64,000 nucleotides of DNA from Microvirga sp. 17 mud 1-3 (lineage in GTDB: Bacteria > Pseudomonadota > Alphaproteobacteria > Rhizobiales > Beijerinckiaceae): NCBI RefSeq assembly GCF_003151255.1, contig NZ_CP029481.1, forward strand, positions 1,612,001 through 1,676,000. The letters are read 5' to 3'. A program made the translations under genes and the position numbers. The notes below the pieces were generated by a model that was not told the origin of the DNA, ran no database searches, and was given only the letters and a program-made list of their open reading frames with translations. How positions within the stretch are numbered: position 1 is the stretch's first letter; each line of letters begins with the position of its first letter. Below, piece after piece: positions 18,181 through 26,794 of this stretch.

Positions 18181-19407
18181 TCAGCGGACGACGGCATCCT
18201 TCTGAGCGAGCCAGGACGCCACGGCCTTGCGCTCGTCCAGGGTCATCTCGGTGATGTTGTTCGGCGGCATCGCATGGGTCAGCACCGCCTGGACCCGGAT
18301 GAGATCCGCATGGCGGGCAATGCTCTCGGGCGTGTCGAGATGCACACCCTTCGGCGCGATGGCGATGCCGTCCCAGACCGGCTGCGCCGCGTGGCACATG
18401 GAGCAGCGCGACTGGATCGCCAGCACCGCCTCGTCGAAGGAGGCCGCAAGGGTCGCCGGCGTCGCGTCCGCAGGCGCGCTGGCCAGGTTCTCGTTGCCGG
18501 GCTTGCCGATGATCGACAGCCAGATCGCCAGCGCGATGGCGGCGGCCGCGACGGCCCATGTCCACCAGGGCGAGCCTTTGCCGGCATGCTGGGAGTTGAA
18601 GAAGTGCCGTATGATGGCGCCCGCCACCAGGATGCACGCGACGATCCCGACCGCGTATTTCGACGACCACGCCAGCGGGTAGTGGTTCGACAGCATCAGG
18701 AACAGCACCGGCAGGGTGAGATAGTTGTTGTGGGTCGAGCGTTGCTTGGCCTGCTTGCCGAGGGCAGGGTCGGGCGTACGGCCGGCGATGAGATCCGCCA
18801 CCACTTTCTTCTGGTTGGGGATGATGACGATGAAGACGCTGGCCGACATCCAGGTGGCGATCATCGCGCCCGTATGCAGGAAGGCCGCACGGCCGCTGAA
18901 CAGGTGGGTGAAGATATAGGCCGCGACCAGGATGTAGACGAAGAGCACGCAGCCCAGCGCCACGTCGTTGCGCCCGAGGGCTGAGCGGCACAGCCCCTCA
19001 TAGACGAGCCAGCTCAGGGCGAGGCCGCCGATCCCCACCAGGGGCACCTGCCAGGGGGTAAGCGCGCGCACGGCCGGGTCGATGGTGTAGAGGTCCGCGT
19101 GCAGGTAATAGACCCAGACGATCAGGAAGAAGCCGGTGATCCAGGTGGAATAGCTCTCCCACTTGAACCAGGTCAGCTCCTTCGGCAGCTCCGGCGGCGC
19201 CACCAGATACTTGCGCATGTTGTAGAAGCCGCCGCCATGGACCTGCCAGGCCTCGCCGCCGACGCCTGCCGGCAGCCCCTCGCGCCTCTTCAGGCTGAGA
19301 TCGAGATGGATGAAGTAGAAGGACGAGCCGATCCAGGCGATGGCCGTGATGACATGGACCCAGCGCAGGAGCTGGCTGATCCATTCGGAGATCTGCGGGT
19401 CGAACAT
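18181..19407 (-). CDS. puuD: Membrane urate hydroxylase PuuD with cytochrome c domain
   Basis: 408 aa. About eight hydrophobic segments in the N-terminal ~300 residues (urate oxidase membrane domain, with HVITAIAWIGSSFYFIHLD) and a C-terminal periplasmic-type cytochrome c domain with CSMCH at 335-339 and a likely axial Met in HAMPPNN (Met380). PuuD oxidises urate to 5-hydroxyisourate and passes electrons to the respiratory chain instead of making peroxide. ATG 19407 is preceded by AAGGGG. Divergent from uraH-puuE/uraD; together the four genes cover urate to allantoate. Confidence 0.93.
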   Translation of the reverse strand: MFDPQISEWISQLLRWVHVITAIAWIGSSFYFIHLDLSLKRREGLPAGVGGEAWQVHGGGFYNMRKYLVAPPELPKELTWFKWESYSTWITGFFLIVWVYYLHADLYTIDPAVRALTPWQVPLVGIGGLALSWLVYEGLCRSALGRNDVALGCVLFVYILVAAYIFTHLFSGRAAFLHTGAMIATWMSASVFIVIIPNQKKVVADLIAGRTPDPALGKQAKQRSTHNNYLTLPVLFLMLSNHYPLAWSSKYAVGIVACILVAGAIIRHFFNSQHAGKGSPWWTWAVAAAAIALAIWLSIIGKPGNENLASAPADATPATLAASFDEAVLAIQSRCSMCHAAQPVWDGIAIAPKGVHLDTPESIARHADLIRVQAVLTHAMPPNNITEMTLDERKAVASWLAQKDAVVR

Positions 19408-19528
19408 GCGGCCCCTTGAAATGTAAGATCGCGGTACCCTAGGGCCGCGGCTTCGTTTGCGAAAGGCCCGTCCAGAGGCTTTTTCAACAGGAACCGGTCG
19501 CCGCAGAGCCCGTGGCCACCGGGCGCGC

Positions 19529-19556
19529 TTGACGGCCACGCGGGGTGCCTGACAAT
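19529..19556 (+). promoter_or_regulatory. Candidate promoter of uraH-puuE/uraD
   Basis: TTGACG, 16-nt spacer, GACAAT, in the 230-bp divergent gap between puuD and uraH and about 80 bp before the uraH start. The -35 is close to consensus; the -10 is weaker. No obvious operator for a urate-responsive regulator was found. Confidence 0.35.
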
Positions 19557-19637
19557 CCGCTCTTCCGACCGATGCCGAAGGAGGCTCCCCTCGGGGCCTT
19601 CTGGATCGTCACGTTTACAGAGTTCGCAGAGGTTCTC

Positions 19638-19991
19638 ATGGGCCGCTTGTCCACCCACGTCCTGGATACCGCCAACGGGTGCCCCGCACGGGGCGTCGCG
19701 GTCGAGCTCTTCGCCCTTGAGGGCAAGGCGCGCCGGTCCGTGGCGCGGACGGTCACGAATGCGGATGGGCGCACGGACGCGCCGCTTCTGACGGGCGAGA
19801 ACTTCAGGACCGGAACCTACGAACTCGTCTTCCAGGTCGGGGCTTACTTTCGCGCCGCCGGAACCACGACGGCCGATCCGCCCTTCCTGGACGTCGTGCC
19901 GATCCGCTTCTCCATTGCGGAGCCGGACGGCCATTACCACGTGCCGCTCCTCGTCTCCCCGTGGAGCTATTCCACCTATCGAGGCAGCTGA
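19638..19991 (+). CDS. uraH: 5-Hydroxyisourate hydrolase (transthyretin-like)
   Basis: 117 aa, the normal HIUase size. Begins [10 protein letters not shown] with His7; Arg45 lies in NADGRTD; His99 and His101 in [11 protein letters not shown]; ends in the diagnostic YRGS tetrapeptide. Converts 5-hydroxyisourate, the PuuD product, to OHCU. I chose ATG 19638, the family start, over an upstream frame beginning at 19545. The stop is two bases before the next ATG, so it is in operon with the PuuE-UraD fusion. Confidence 0.95.
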   Translation: MGRLSTHVLDTANGCPARGVAVELFALEGKARRSVARTVTNADGRTDAPLLTGENFRTGTYELVFQVGAYFRAAGTTTADPPFLDVVPIRFSIAEPDGHYHVPLLVSPWSYSTYRGS

Positions 19992-19993
19992 CC

Positions 19994-21436
19994 ATGGCCG
20001 AGACCTCCTATCCCCGCGACCTCGTCGGCTACGGCCGGAATCCGCCCCATCCCCATTGGCCTGATGGGGCCAGGATCGCGGTCCAGTTCGTCGTGAATTA
20101 CGAGGAGGGCGGCGAGAACTGCATCCTCCATGGGGACCGGGCCTCCGAGGCCTTTTTGTCGGAGATCGTCGGCGCCGCGCCCTGGCCGGGCCAGCGGCAC
20201 ATGAGCATGGAATCGATCTACGAATACGGCTCCCGCGCCGGATTCTGGCGTCTGTGGCGCATGTTCACGGAGCGCAGCCTGCCGGTCACCGTCTACGGCG
20301 TCGCCACCGCCCTGGCGCGCAATCCGGACGCCGTCGCGGCCATGAAGGAGGCCGAGTGGGAGATCGCGAGCCACGGGCTCAAATGGATCGACTACAAGGA
20401 TTTCTCCTCCGACGAGGAGCGCGCGCATATGCGCGAGGCCATCCGCATTCACACGGAGGTCACGGGCAGCCGCCCGCTCGGCTGGTATACGGGCCGCACC
20501 TCGGAGCACACCAACCGGCTCGTGGCCGAGGAGGGCGGCTTCCTCTACAGCGCGGATTCCTACGCGGACGATCTGCCCTATTGGGAGGAAAGCCCGAAGG
20601 GGCCGCTCCTGATTGTGCCCTACACGCTCGACGCCAACGATATGCGCTTCGCGACGCCGCAGGGCTTCAATTCGGGCGACCAGTTCTTCGCCTATCTGAA
20701 GGATACGTTCGACACGCTTTATGAAGAGGGCGAGAACGCGCCCAAGATGATGTCGGTGGGCCTGCATTGCCGGCTCGCCGGAAGGCCCGGTCGGGCGGCG
20801 GCGCTTGCACGCTTTCTCGACTACGTCATGTCCCACGAGGGCGTCTGGGTGACCCGGCGCATCGACATCGCACGCCACTGGATCCGGCATCATCGTCCGG
20901 CGGGTCTCAAGCCCAGCACCATGACCAAGGCGGTCTTCGTGGAGCTTTATGGCGACGTGTTCGAACATTCACCCTGGATCGCCGAGCGCGCCTATGACGA
21001 CGGGTTCACCTCGGCCCAGGATACGGCCGAGGGCCTGCATGCTGCCATGGTGCACGTGCTCTCGCAGGCGACCCGGGAGCAGAAGCTCGCACTCATCCGT
21101 GCGCATCCGGACCTTGCCGGGCGGCTCAAGCTCGCGGACCTCACGGACGATTCCCGCGGCGAGCAATCCTCCGCGGGCCTCGACAGCCTCACGGAAGAGG
21201 AGCGCGACCGGTTCCTGGCCCTCAACGATTCCTACCGCCAGAAATTCGGCTTCCCGTTCATCATGGCCGTGAAGGGACGGTCGAAGGAGGAGATCCTGGC
21301 GGCCTTCGAGGAGCGCCTCCAGCACGATGCGGAGCGCGAGTTCGACACCGCCATCGTGCAGATCGAGCTCATCGCCCTCCTGCGCCTGAAGGACCGCCTT
21401 CCGTCGCTCGCCGACGTGTTCTCGTCCCTGGCCTAA
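19994..21436 (+). CDS. Bifunctional allantoinase PuuE / OHCU decarboxylase UraD
   Basis: 480 aa fusion. Residues 1-~305 are a metal-independent allantoinase of the polysaccharide-deacetylase fold (YPRDLVGYGRNPPHP, QFVVNYEEGGE, EIASHGLKW, GRTSEHTN). Residues ~312-480 are OHCU decarboxylase with the catalytic His371 in HPDLAGR, then EQSSAGL and KFGFPFIMAVKG. UraD makes (S)-allantoin from OHCU and PuuE opens it to allantoate, so the fusion joins consecutive steps. Such fusions are known in alphaproteobacteria. ATG 19994 is two bases after uraH. Confidence 0.93.
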   Translation: MAETSYPRDLVGYGRNPPHPHWPDGARIAVQFVVNYEEGGENCILHGDRASEAFLSEIVGAAPWPGQRHMSMESIYEYGSRAGFWRLWRMFTERSLPVTVYGVATALARNPDAVAAMKEAEWEIASHGLKWIDYKDFSSDEERAHMREAIRIHTEVTGSRPLGWYTGRTSEHTNRLVAEEGGFLYSADSYADDLPYWEESPKGPLLIVPYTLDANDMRFATPQGFNSGDQFFAYLKDTFDTLYEEGENAPKMMSVGLHCRLAGRPGRAAALARFLDYVMSHEGVWVTRRIDIARHWIRHHRPAGLKPSTMTKAVFVELYGDVFEHSPWIAERAYDDGFTSAQDTAEGLHAAMVHVLSQATREQKLALIRAHPDLAGRLKLADLTDDSRGEQSSAGLDSLTEEERDRFLALNDSYRQKFGFPFIMAVKGRSKEEILAAFEERLQHDAEREFDTAIVQIELIALLRLKDRLPSLADVFSSLA

Positions 21437-21515
21437 GCGGAACCGTTCGGGCCCGCTCGGCGTCTTTGTCTCAGCTTGGCCGGGTCGCGGCCGGAACGCG
21501 AGAGGAGAGGGAGCC

Positions 21516-21962
21516 ATGGGTCTGTTCAAGTTCATCAAGGAGGCGGGAGCGAAGCTGTTCGGCGGGGACGCCCATGCGGCGACCCCGGACAGCCTGAAGA
21601 AGGAAGTGCAGGGCCACGGTTTCGATGCGAACAAGCTCGGCATCGACGTCCAGGGCGACAAGGTGAAGCTCTCCGGCCAGGCGGTCAGCCAGGAGGAGGC
21701 GGAAAAGATCATCCTGTCCCTCGGCAATACCTACGGAGTGGCCGAGGTCGATACCTCCGACCTTCAGGTGCAGCAGCCCGCAAAACAATCGACCATGTAT
21801 ACCGTCCAGAAGGGCGACACCCTCTGGGCCATCGCCGAGAAGCATTACGGCAAGGGCCAGGGCGCCAAGTACACCGAGATCGTGAAGGCCAATTCGCCGC
21901 CGGTGAAGAACCCGGACATGATCCAACCCGGCTGGGTCCTGCGGATTCCAGATCTCGCCTGA
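21516..21962 (+). CDS. BON-LysM domain protein (Kbp/YgaU-like)
   Basis: 148 aa, close to the 149 aa of E. coli Kbp. N-terminal MGLFKFIKEAGAKLF, then a BON domain (about 24-86) and a LysM domain (about 95-146: YTVQKGDTLWAIAEKHYGKG ... IQPGWVLRIP). No signal peptide, as in Kbp, a cytoplasmic K+-binding protein. Preceded by GAGAGGAGAGGGAGCC. A stand-alone gene between the urate module and a rhodanese gene. Confidence 0.9.
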   Translation: MGLFKFIKEAGAKLFGGDAHAATPDSLKKEVQGHGFDANKLGIDVQGDKVKLSGQAVSQEEAEKIILSLGNTYGVAEVDTSDLQVQQPAKQSTMYTVQKGDTLWAIAEKHYGKGQGAKYTEIVKANSPPVKNPDMIQPGWVLRIPDLA

Positions 21963-22025
21963 GGGCCGGATTGCCTGCCTCCGTGCTAAGCCGGTATGAT
22001 CCCGCGCGAAGCACGGAGGCATTCC

Positions 22026-22343
22026 ATGAACGGCCCGATTCCCGTCGTCGATCTCAACCGGGACGATATCAAGAAGGGACTGAGCGACGGATCCATCCTG
22101 CTCGTGGATGTGCGGGAGCCGCAGGAATTTACCGCAGGTCACATCCCGGGCGCGGTATCCCATCCCCTGTCGACCTTCGATCCCGACGCACTGCCGGCGG
22201 ACCGGCGCATCGTGTTCTCCTGTGCGGCCGGTGTCCGCTCGCTGCGGGCCATCGAGTTCGCCCAGGCCGCGGGGCGCGACCTCCGCGAGCATTACAAGGG
22301 CGGGTTCAAGGACTGGATCAACGCGGGCGAGCCCATCGAATAG
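22026..22343 (+). CDS. Single-domain rhodanese
   Basis: 105 aa. One rhodanese domain: LVDVREPQEFTAGHIPGA and the active-site loop SCAAGVRS with Cys66. Transfers sulfane sulfur, or acts in sulfur delivery, in the cytoplasm. ATG 22026 follows GGAGG at seven-base spacing; an upstream in-frame start (21996) lacks conservation. Physiological donor and acceptor unknown. Confidence 0.9.
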   Translation: MNGPIPVVDLNRDDIKKGLSDGSILLVDVREPQEFTAGHIPGAVSHPLSTFDPDALPADRRIVFSCAAGVRSLRAIEFAQAAGRDLREHYKGGFKDWINAGEPIE

Positions 22344-22480
22344 GCCGGTCTCAGCCCGGCCGCCCCCTCACAGAGTTGTGTTGAGGCGCCCGATTGCCCG
22401 GGCGGCGGAAACCATGCGCTAATGCCGCAGGCCGCTTGATTCAGAAGAACCGGCCATCGGGTTCAACAGGGAAGAATTTC

Positions 22481-22918
22481 ATGAAGCGTAGTGTTGTTGT
22501 TGCCGGCATCCTGGCAATCGGGGTGACGGCGGCGTTCGCGCAGCAGGCCGACGTGATCGCCGAGCGGCAGAAGCTGATGAAGGAAAATGCCGATCATTCC
22601 CGCACCATCGGCGCCATGCTCAAGGATCAGGCTCCGTTCGACCTTTCCAAGGTGCAGTCGGCGCTCAAGACCTTTGCCCATACGGGCAAGGAGGCGCATG
22701 TCCTCTTCCCGGACAATTCCAAGGACGGCAAGTCCAAGGCGATGCCGACGGTCTGGGAGAAGAAGGGGGAGTTCGAGGCCCTCCTCAGCAAGTTCGAGAA
22801 GGATTCACAGGAAGCGCTCGTTGCCGTGAAGGACGAGGCCAGCTTCAAGGCCGAGATGCCGAAGGTGCTCCAGAACTGCGGCACCTGCCACAAGACCTTC
22901 CGCCAGCCGGTCGGCTAG
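22481..22918 (+). CDS. Cytochrome c' family protein
   Basis: 145 aa. Signal peptide 1-20 (ending AFA before QQADVI), then a four-helix bundle typical of cytochrome c' with the haem-binding CGTCH at 133-137 close to the C terminus. Periplasmic; class II c-type cytochromes bind NO or CO, or move electrons. ATG 22481 follows AGGGAAGAATTTC. Upstream of the di-haem cytochrome gene on the same strand, but with a 187-bp gap. Confidence 0.9.
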   Translation: MKRSVVVAGILAIGVTAAFAQQADVIAERQKLMKENADHSRTIGAMLKDQAPFDLSKVQSALKTFAHTGKEAHVLFPDNSKDGKSKAMPTVWEKKGEFEALLSKFEKDSQEALVAVKDEASFKAEMPKVLQNCGTCHKTFRQPVG

Positions 22919-23105
22919 GGGCGCCTGCCGCGAGATCCTTCGCTTCGCAGCCAAGGGTGCGGCATAACATTGACGGGTGCCGAGGCTCCAGAAGGCGGAG
23001 CGGCCCCGGTCCAGCGGGACGACGGGCGGGCTGTCCGGTCCGCCGTCCCGCACAGTTGCGGAGTCCACGTGATGCGGGCCCCGTTCTTTCGGAGTGTAGG
23101 GTCGA

Positions 23106-24053
23106 ATGCGAAAAGCCGTTGCCGTGCTCCTTGGGCTCGTCGTGCTCGGAGCCGTCGCCTTCATGGCGCTCACGTCTCCGACTGCCTGGCAGGTGCTGCA
23201 CGGGGAGCCCGGCATGGGGCAGGGGGTTCTGGCGGATGCGGGGCACCGTCCCGATCCCGAAAAGGGCCGTCTTCTGTTCTTCGCCGGCGGCTGCTCCTCG
23301 TGCCATGCGGTTCCGGGGCAGGACGACAAGATGCGTCTCGGCGGCGGTTATGCGCTCAAGTCGCCATTCGGCACCTTCCACGTTCCCAACATCTCGCCCC
23401 ACAAGGAAGACGGAATAGGCGCCTGGACTCAGGCCGATTTCGTACGCGCCATGCGCGAGGGCGTCTCGCCCGACGGGGAGCATCTCTACCCGTCCTTCCC
23501 GTATACGTCCTACCAGCACATGAACACCGCCGATCTCGGAGACCTGTTCGCTTTCCTGATGACCCTGCCGCCCGTAGACGGCAAGGCGCCGCCCCACGAC
23601 CTGCCGTTCCCGTTCAACATCCGTCGCGGGATCGGGCTCTGGAAACTCGCCTTCCTGGACGGTCATGTCTTCATGCCGGATCCGGACCGGTCGGCCGAAT
23701 GGAATCGCGGCGCCTATCTGGTGGAGGGGCCGGGGCATTGCGCCGAGTGCCATAGCGAGCGCAACGCACTGGGCGCCATCATCCCCGAGCGGCGCTTCGC
23801 AGGCGGGCCCAATCCCGAGGGCCGCGGCATCGCCCCCAACATCACCCCGAGCCCGACCGGTATCGGCGGCTGGACGCCCGAGGAGTTGGTCACGCTGCTC
23901 ACGACCGGTGAGACGCCGACATTCGACACGGTGAGCGGGCCGATGGGCTCCGTGGTCCACAATACGGCCCAATTGCCGGAGGCGGACCGCCGGGCGATGG
24001 CGGAGTACATCCTCTCCCTGCCGCCCCGGGTGGGCTACAAGAAGCCGCAATAG
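23106..24053 (+). CDS. Di-haem cytochrome c
   Basis: 315 aa. N-terminal hydrophobic anchor or signal (residues 5-23), then two class I cytochrome c domains with CSSCH at 63-67 and CAECH at 212-216. It resembles the cytochrome subunits that take electrons from membrane-bound alcohol, sugar or aldehyde dehydrogenases (YALKSPFGTFHVPNISP; RGAYLVEGPGHCAECHSERN). No dehydrogenase gene is adjacent, so its electron donor must be encoded elsewhere or is not of that type. Confidence 0.9.
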   Translation: MRKAVAVLLGLVVLGAVAFMALTSPTAWQVLHGEPGMGQGVLADAGHRPDPEKGRLLFFAGGCSSCHAVPGQDDKMRLGGGYALKSPFGTFHVPNISPHKEDGIGAWTQADFVRAMREGVSPDGEHLYPSFPYTSYQHMNTADLGDLFAFLMTLPPVDGKAPPHDLPFPFNIRRGIGLWKLAFLDGHVFMPDPDRSAEWNRGAYLVEGPGHCAECHSERNALGAIIPERRFAGGPNPEGRGIAPNITPSPTGIGGWTPEELVTLLTTGETPTFDTVSGPMGSVVHNTAQLPEADRRAMAEYILSLPPRVGYKKPQ

Positions 24054-24098
24054 AAGAGAGGGCCGGAAGGGTGATGACAGGTCGCGTAGGCCGCGGCC

Positions 24099-24716
24099 TC
24101 AATCCATCACGGCGGCCTTGAGAATGCACACCATGGTGGCATGGCCCGGCTTGGTGCCGACGGCGCGCACCGTATGGCGGCGGTCGCAGCGATAGCGGAG
24201 GGTCTCGCCGGCCTTGGCCCGCTGGACGATGTCGCCGACCTCCACCTCGAACTCCCCGTCGAGGACGGACAGGCACTCGATGGAGCCGCGCTGGTGGCCG
24301 TCGGAATCGAGCACACCGCCCGGCTCCGCCTGCACGTCGTACCATTGCAGCCACTCGATGGTCTTCAGCCAGCCGATGATAGCCAAGCGGACCTTGCCGT
24401 CCTCGGAGACCAGGATAGGCGTATCGGCCCGGGTCGATTTCTCGATGAAAGGTTCCTCGTCGCTGGAGGCGAGGACGCGCTCGATGGACACGTCGAGGGC
24501 TTGGCTCAGGCGCCAGATGGTCGCGAGAGTAGGGTTGGTCTCGTTCCTCTCGATCTGGCTGATGATCGATTTCGCCACGCCGGACTGCTCGGCAAGCTCT
24601 GACAGGGAGAGGTTGTAGGCCTTGCGCAGCCGCTGAATGGTCTTGCCCAAATGGCCGGAAATGACCTGTGCGCCGGTCTCCAGTTCCCGGTGCCTCTCCT
24701 TGCCTTCGACGCCCAT
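24099..24716 (-). CDS. XRE-family regulator with C-terminal cupin
   Basis: 205 aa. HTH_3 domain at about 23-80 (LRKAYNLSLSELAEQSGVAKSIISQIERNETNPTLATIWRL region) and a cupin at about 120-200 (DGHQRGSIECLSVLDGEFEVEVGD). These two-domain regulators usually bind a small metabolite in the cupin and control a nearby transporter or catabolic gene. Directly downstream of a DMT transporter gene in the same direction, which makes that transporter a candidate target. Two dyads lie just upstream of its start. Confidence 0.9.
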   Translation of the reverse strand: MGVEGKERHRELETGAQVISGHLGKTIQRLRKAYNLSLSELAEQSGVAKSIISQIERNETNPTLATIWRLSQALDVSIERVLASSDEEPFIEKSTRADTPILVSEDGKVRLAIIGWLKTIEWLQWYDVQAEPGGVLDSDGHQRGSIECLSVLDGEFEVEVGDIVQRAKAGETLRYRCDRRHTVRAVGTKPGHATMVCILKAAVMD

Positions 24717-24728
24717 CTCACTCGCCTC

Positions 24729-24747
24729 TGTTCTGAATGACAGAACA
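24729..24747. promoter_or_regulatory. Palindromic operator candidate upstream of the XRE-cupin gene
   Basis: TGTTCTG-N5-CAGAACA, a perfect dyad with 7-bp arms, its edge 12 bp before the regulator's ATG. The 19-bp size, symmetry and position fit an autoregulatory operator for a dimeric HTH protein. Confidence 0.6.
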
Positions 24748-24767
24748 ATCGTTCCGCAAAACGGTTG
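24746..24767. promoter_or_regulatory. Second dyad adjoining the XRE operator candidate
   Basis: CAATCGTT-N6-AACGGTTG: 7 of 8 arm positions pair. It abuts the first dyad, so the two could form a composite control region; sequence differs from the first dyad, so a different protein may bind. Confidence 0.35.
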
Positions 24768-24843
24768 TGGGGTAACCGCAGAGGCTGGTCAAGCGGACCT
24801 CGTCCCGAACGCCATTTTTCGGCGGGATCGGGCCGATTTTGCC

Positions 24844-25773
24844 CTAGCCATGCCTCTGGGCGGCGGTTTCCAGCGCCTTGGTGCGCTCCAGGCCGAGCTG
24901 ATGCTCCCGCCAGACGATGAAGAGGCCCGTCCCGGCCACGATGGCGGCGCCCGTCATCACCGTGACGGTGGGAAGGTCTCCGAAGACGAACCAGCCGAGC
25001 AGGAGCGCCCAGATCATGGTGGTGTATTCGAACGGCGCCAGGATCGAGGTGTCCGCATAGCGGTAGCTCTGGGTGAGCAGGATCTGCCCGATGCCGCCGA
25101 GAATTCCCACAACGACGAAAAGCATGAGGTCCTTCAAGGTGGGCACGGCCCAGCCGAGCGGAAGGGTCAGGAGTGACAGCCCGGAGGCCAGGATGAAGAA
25201 ATAGAACACGATGGCGCCGGTCCGCTCGGTCTGGGTCAGGCGGCGGACCTGGATCGTCGCCCCGGCGGAGCAGAAGGCGCCCACGAATGCGAAGATGGCC
25301 CCGATGCTCGCCCCCGTGCCCACGCCGCCGGACAGGGTGCTGAGCTTGAGAAAGGGAGAGAGCATGATGAGGACGCCGACGAAGCCGATCCCGACGGCGG
25401 TCCAGCGATAGGAGCGGACCTTCTCCTTGAGGATCAGGGCGGCAAGGATCACCACGATGAGGGGCGAGGCGTAGCCGATCGCAATCGCGTCGTGCAGGGG
25501 CAGGTACGCAAGGGCCGCAAAGCCGAGATACATGCTCGACGTGCCGATCAGTCCGCGCAGAAAATGCCCCGGGACATGGTCGGTCCTGATGGCGTTGATG
25601 AGGTCGCCCTGCCAGGCGAGCCACGCCAACAGGGGGATCAGCGCGAGGAAGCAGCGGAAGAAGACGAGTTCGCCGACAGGATAATCGGCCGCAAGGGCCT
25701 TCAGTCCGGCGGACATGAACGTGAAGACGAGGGCGGAGAGGACTTTGAGGGAAATCCCCAGAAGAGGTTTCAC
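24844..25773 (-). CDS. DMT-superfamily transporter (EamA family)
   Basis: 309 aa, ten hydrophobic segments in two EamA halves (LKVLSALVFTFMSAGLKAL at the N terminus; APFEYTTMIWALLLGWFVFGD in the second half). GTG at 25773 appears to be the start: an in-frame stop lies a few codons upstream. Followed on the same strand by the XRE-cupin regulator. Substrate unknown; probable efflux of a small metabolite. Confidence 0.85.
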   Translation of the reverse strand: MKPLLGISLKVLSALVFTFMSAGLKALAADYPVGELVFFRCFLALIPLLAWLAWQGDLINAIRTDHVPGHFLRGLIGTSSMYLGFAALAYLPLHDAIAIGYASPLIVVILAALILKEKVRSYRWTAVGIGFVGVLIMLSPFLKLSTLSGGVGTGASIGAIFAFVGAFCSAGATIQVRRLTQTERTGAIVFYFFILASGLSLLTLPLGWAVPTLKDLMLFVVVGILGGIGQILLTQSYRYADTSILAPFEYTTMIWALLLGWFVFGDLPTVTVMTGAAIVAGTGLFIVWREHQLGLERTKALETAAQRHG

Positions 25774-25900
25774 GGCACGGGGGTCTTCATGGGTTCAATG
25801 TGAGTCGTTGCGGCAAAGGGTAGCCAATCACGGTCCGTCCGCTGCGTGAACCCCTTGCATGCCGAATTTCCCTGCGCCCTGCGCATGGTTGCGCGCGCTG

Positions 25901-25918
25901 TTGTCACAATTTTGCAGG
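25901..25918 (+). promoter_or_regulatory. Weak PHO-box-like sequence upstream of the metallophosphoesterase gene
   Basis: TTGTCAC-AATT-TTGCAGG, where a PHO box would be CTGTCAN(5)CTGTCA-like half sites 11 bp apart. The first half fits, the second poorly. Listed only because the two downstream genes look like a phosphate-stress pair. Confidence 0.15.
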
Positions 25919-25984
25919 CAAGGCGTCACGGGGGTGAGACGCGAATCCGCTCAGCTCTTGCCGTTCTCCTGGAAAGGGTGCGCA

Positions 25985-26794
25985 ATGGCCCAGGATTTCG
26001 GTCTCATCCGCGTGCGGACGCTCTTCCTGTCCGACCTCCATCTCGGCACCAAAGGCTGCCAGGCGGACCAGCTGCTCGGCTTCCTGAAGGCCTATGATGC
26101 CGATACAATTTATCTGGTCGGCGACATCGTCGACGGCTGGCGGCTCCGGTCCGGCTGGTATTGGCCGCAGGCGCATAACGACGTGATCCAGAAGCTCCTG
26201 CGCAAGGTCCGCAAGGGGACCCGCCTCGTCTACATCCCCGGAAACCATGACGAATTCCTGCGCGACTATCTCGGCGTTCATCTCGGCGGGATCGAACTCG
26301 CCGACTCGGCCCTGCACGAGGCCGCCGACGGCCGACGCTACCTGGTGATCCATGGGGACCAGTTCGACATGGTGGTTCGCCATGCCCGCTGGCTCGCGCT
26401 TCTGGGGGACGGGGCCTACACGGTCGCGCTGGCCGTAAATACCTATCTCAACGTCGCGCGCCGGAGGCTCGGGCTCACCTACTGGTCCCTGTCCTCCTGG
26501 GCGAAGCTGAAGGTGAAGAACGCCGTGAACTATATCGGCCGGTTCGAGGAGCTCCTCGCGGCGGAGGCCCGGCGGCACGAGGCGGATGGCATCATCTGCG
26601 GGCACATCCACCATGCCGCCATGCACGACCTTGGCGGTGTGCGCTACGTCAATACCGGCGATTGGGTGGAATCCTGTACGGCCATCGTCGAGCATTACGA
26701 CGGAAGGCTGGAAATGATCCGCTGGGCCGAGGCAACCCAGCGGCAGAAGCCGCTGCCGGCCGGGGCCGGATCCCTCGGCGTTGAGGCGGCCTGA
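25985..26794 (+). CDS. Calcineurin-like metallophosphoesterase (LpxH/PlcP-like)
   Basis: 269 aa. Di-metal site residues: Asp17 and His19 (SDLHLG), Asp47 (GDIVDGW), Asn87-His88 (GNHDE), His123 (IHGDQFD), His207 and His209 (GHIHHA). The family is often labelled UDP-2,3-diacylglucosamine diphosphatase (COG2908), but the next gene, overlapping by one base, is a glycosyltransferase. That pairing matches rhizobial and marine alphaproteobacterial plcP-agt, where PlcP degrades phospholipids under phosphate limitation. ATG 25985 gives the family N terminus. I favour PlcP over LpxH on context. Confidence 0.8.
   Translation: MAQDFGLIRVRTLFLSDLHLGTKGCQADQLLGFLKAYDADTIYLVGDIVDGWRLRSGWYWPQAHNDVIQKLLRKVRKGTRLVYIPGNHDEFLRDYLGVHLGGIELADSALHEAADGRRYLVIHGDQFDMVVRHARWLALLGDGAYTVALAVNTYLNVARRRLGLTYWSLSSWAKLKVKNAVNYIGRFEELLAAEARRHEADGIICGHIHHAAMHDLGGVRYVNTGDWVESCTAIVEHYDGRLEMIRWAEATQRQKPLPAGAGSLGVEAA

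Noticed and set aside
22343..22361. Terminator after the rhodanese gene (GGCCGG...CCGGCC)
   Set aside because: A 6-bp stem without a T-run is expected by chance in such GC-rich DNA.
25901..25918. Clear PHO box upstream of the metallophosphoesterase gene
   Set aside because: Only the first half-site fits; the second half is too far from consensus to claim PhoB control.
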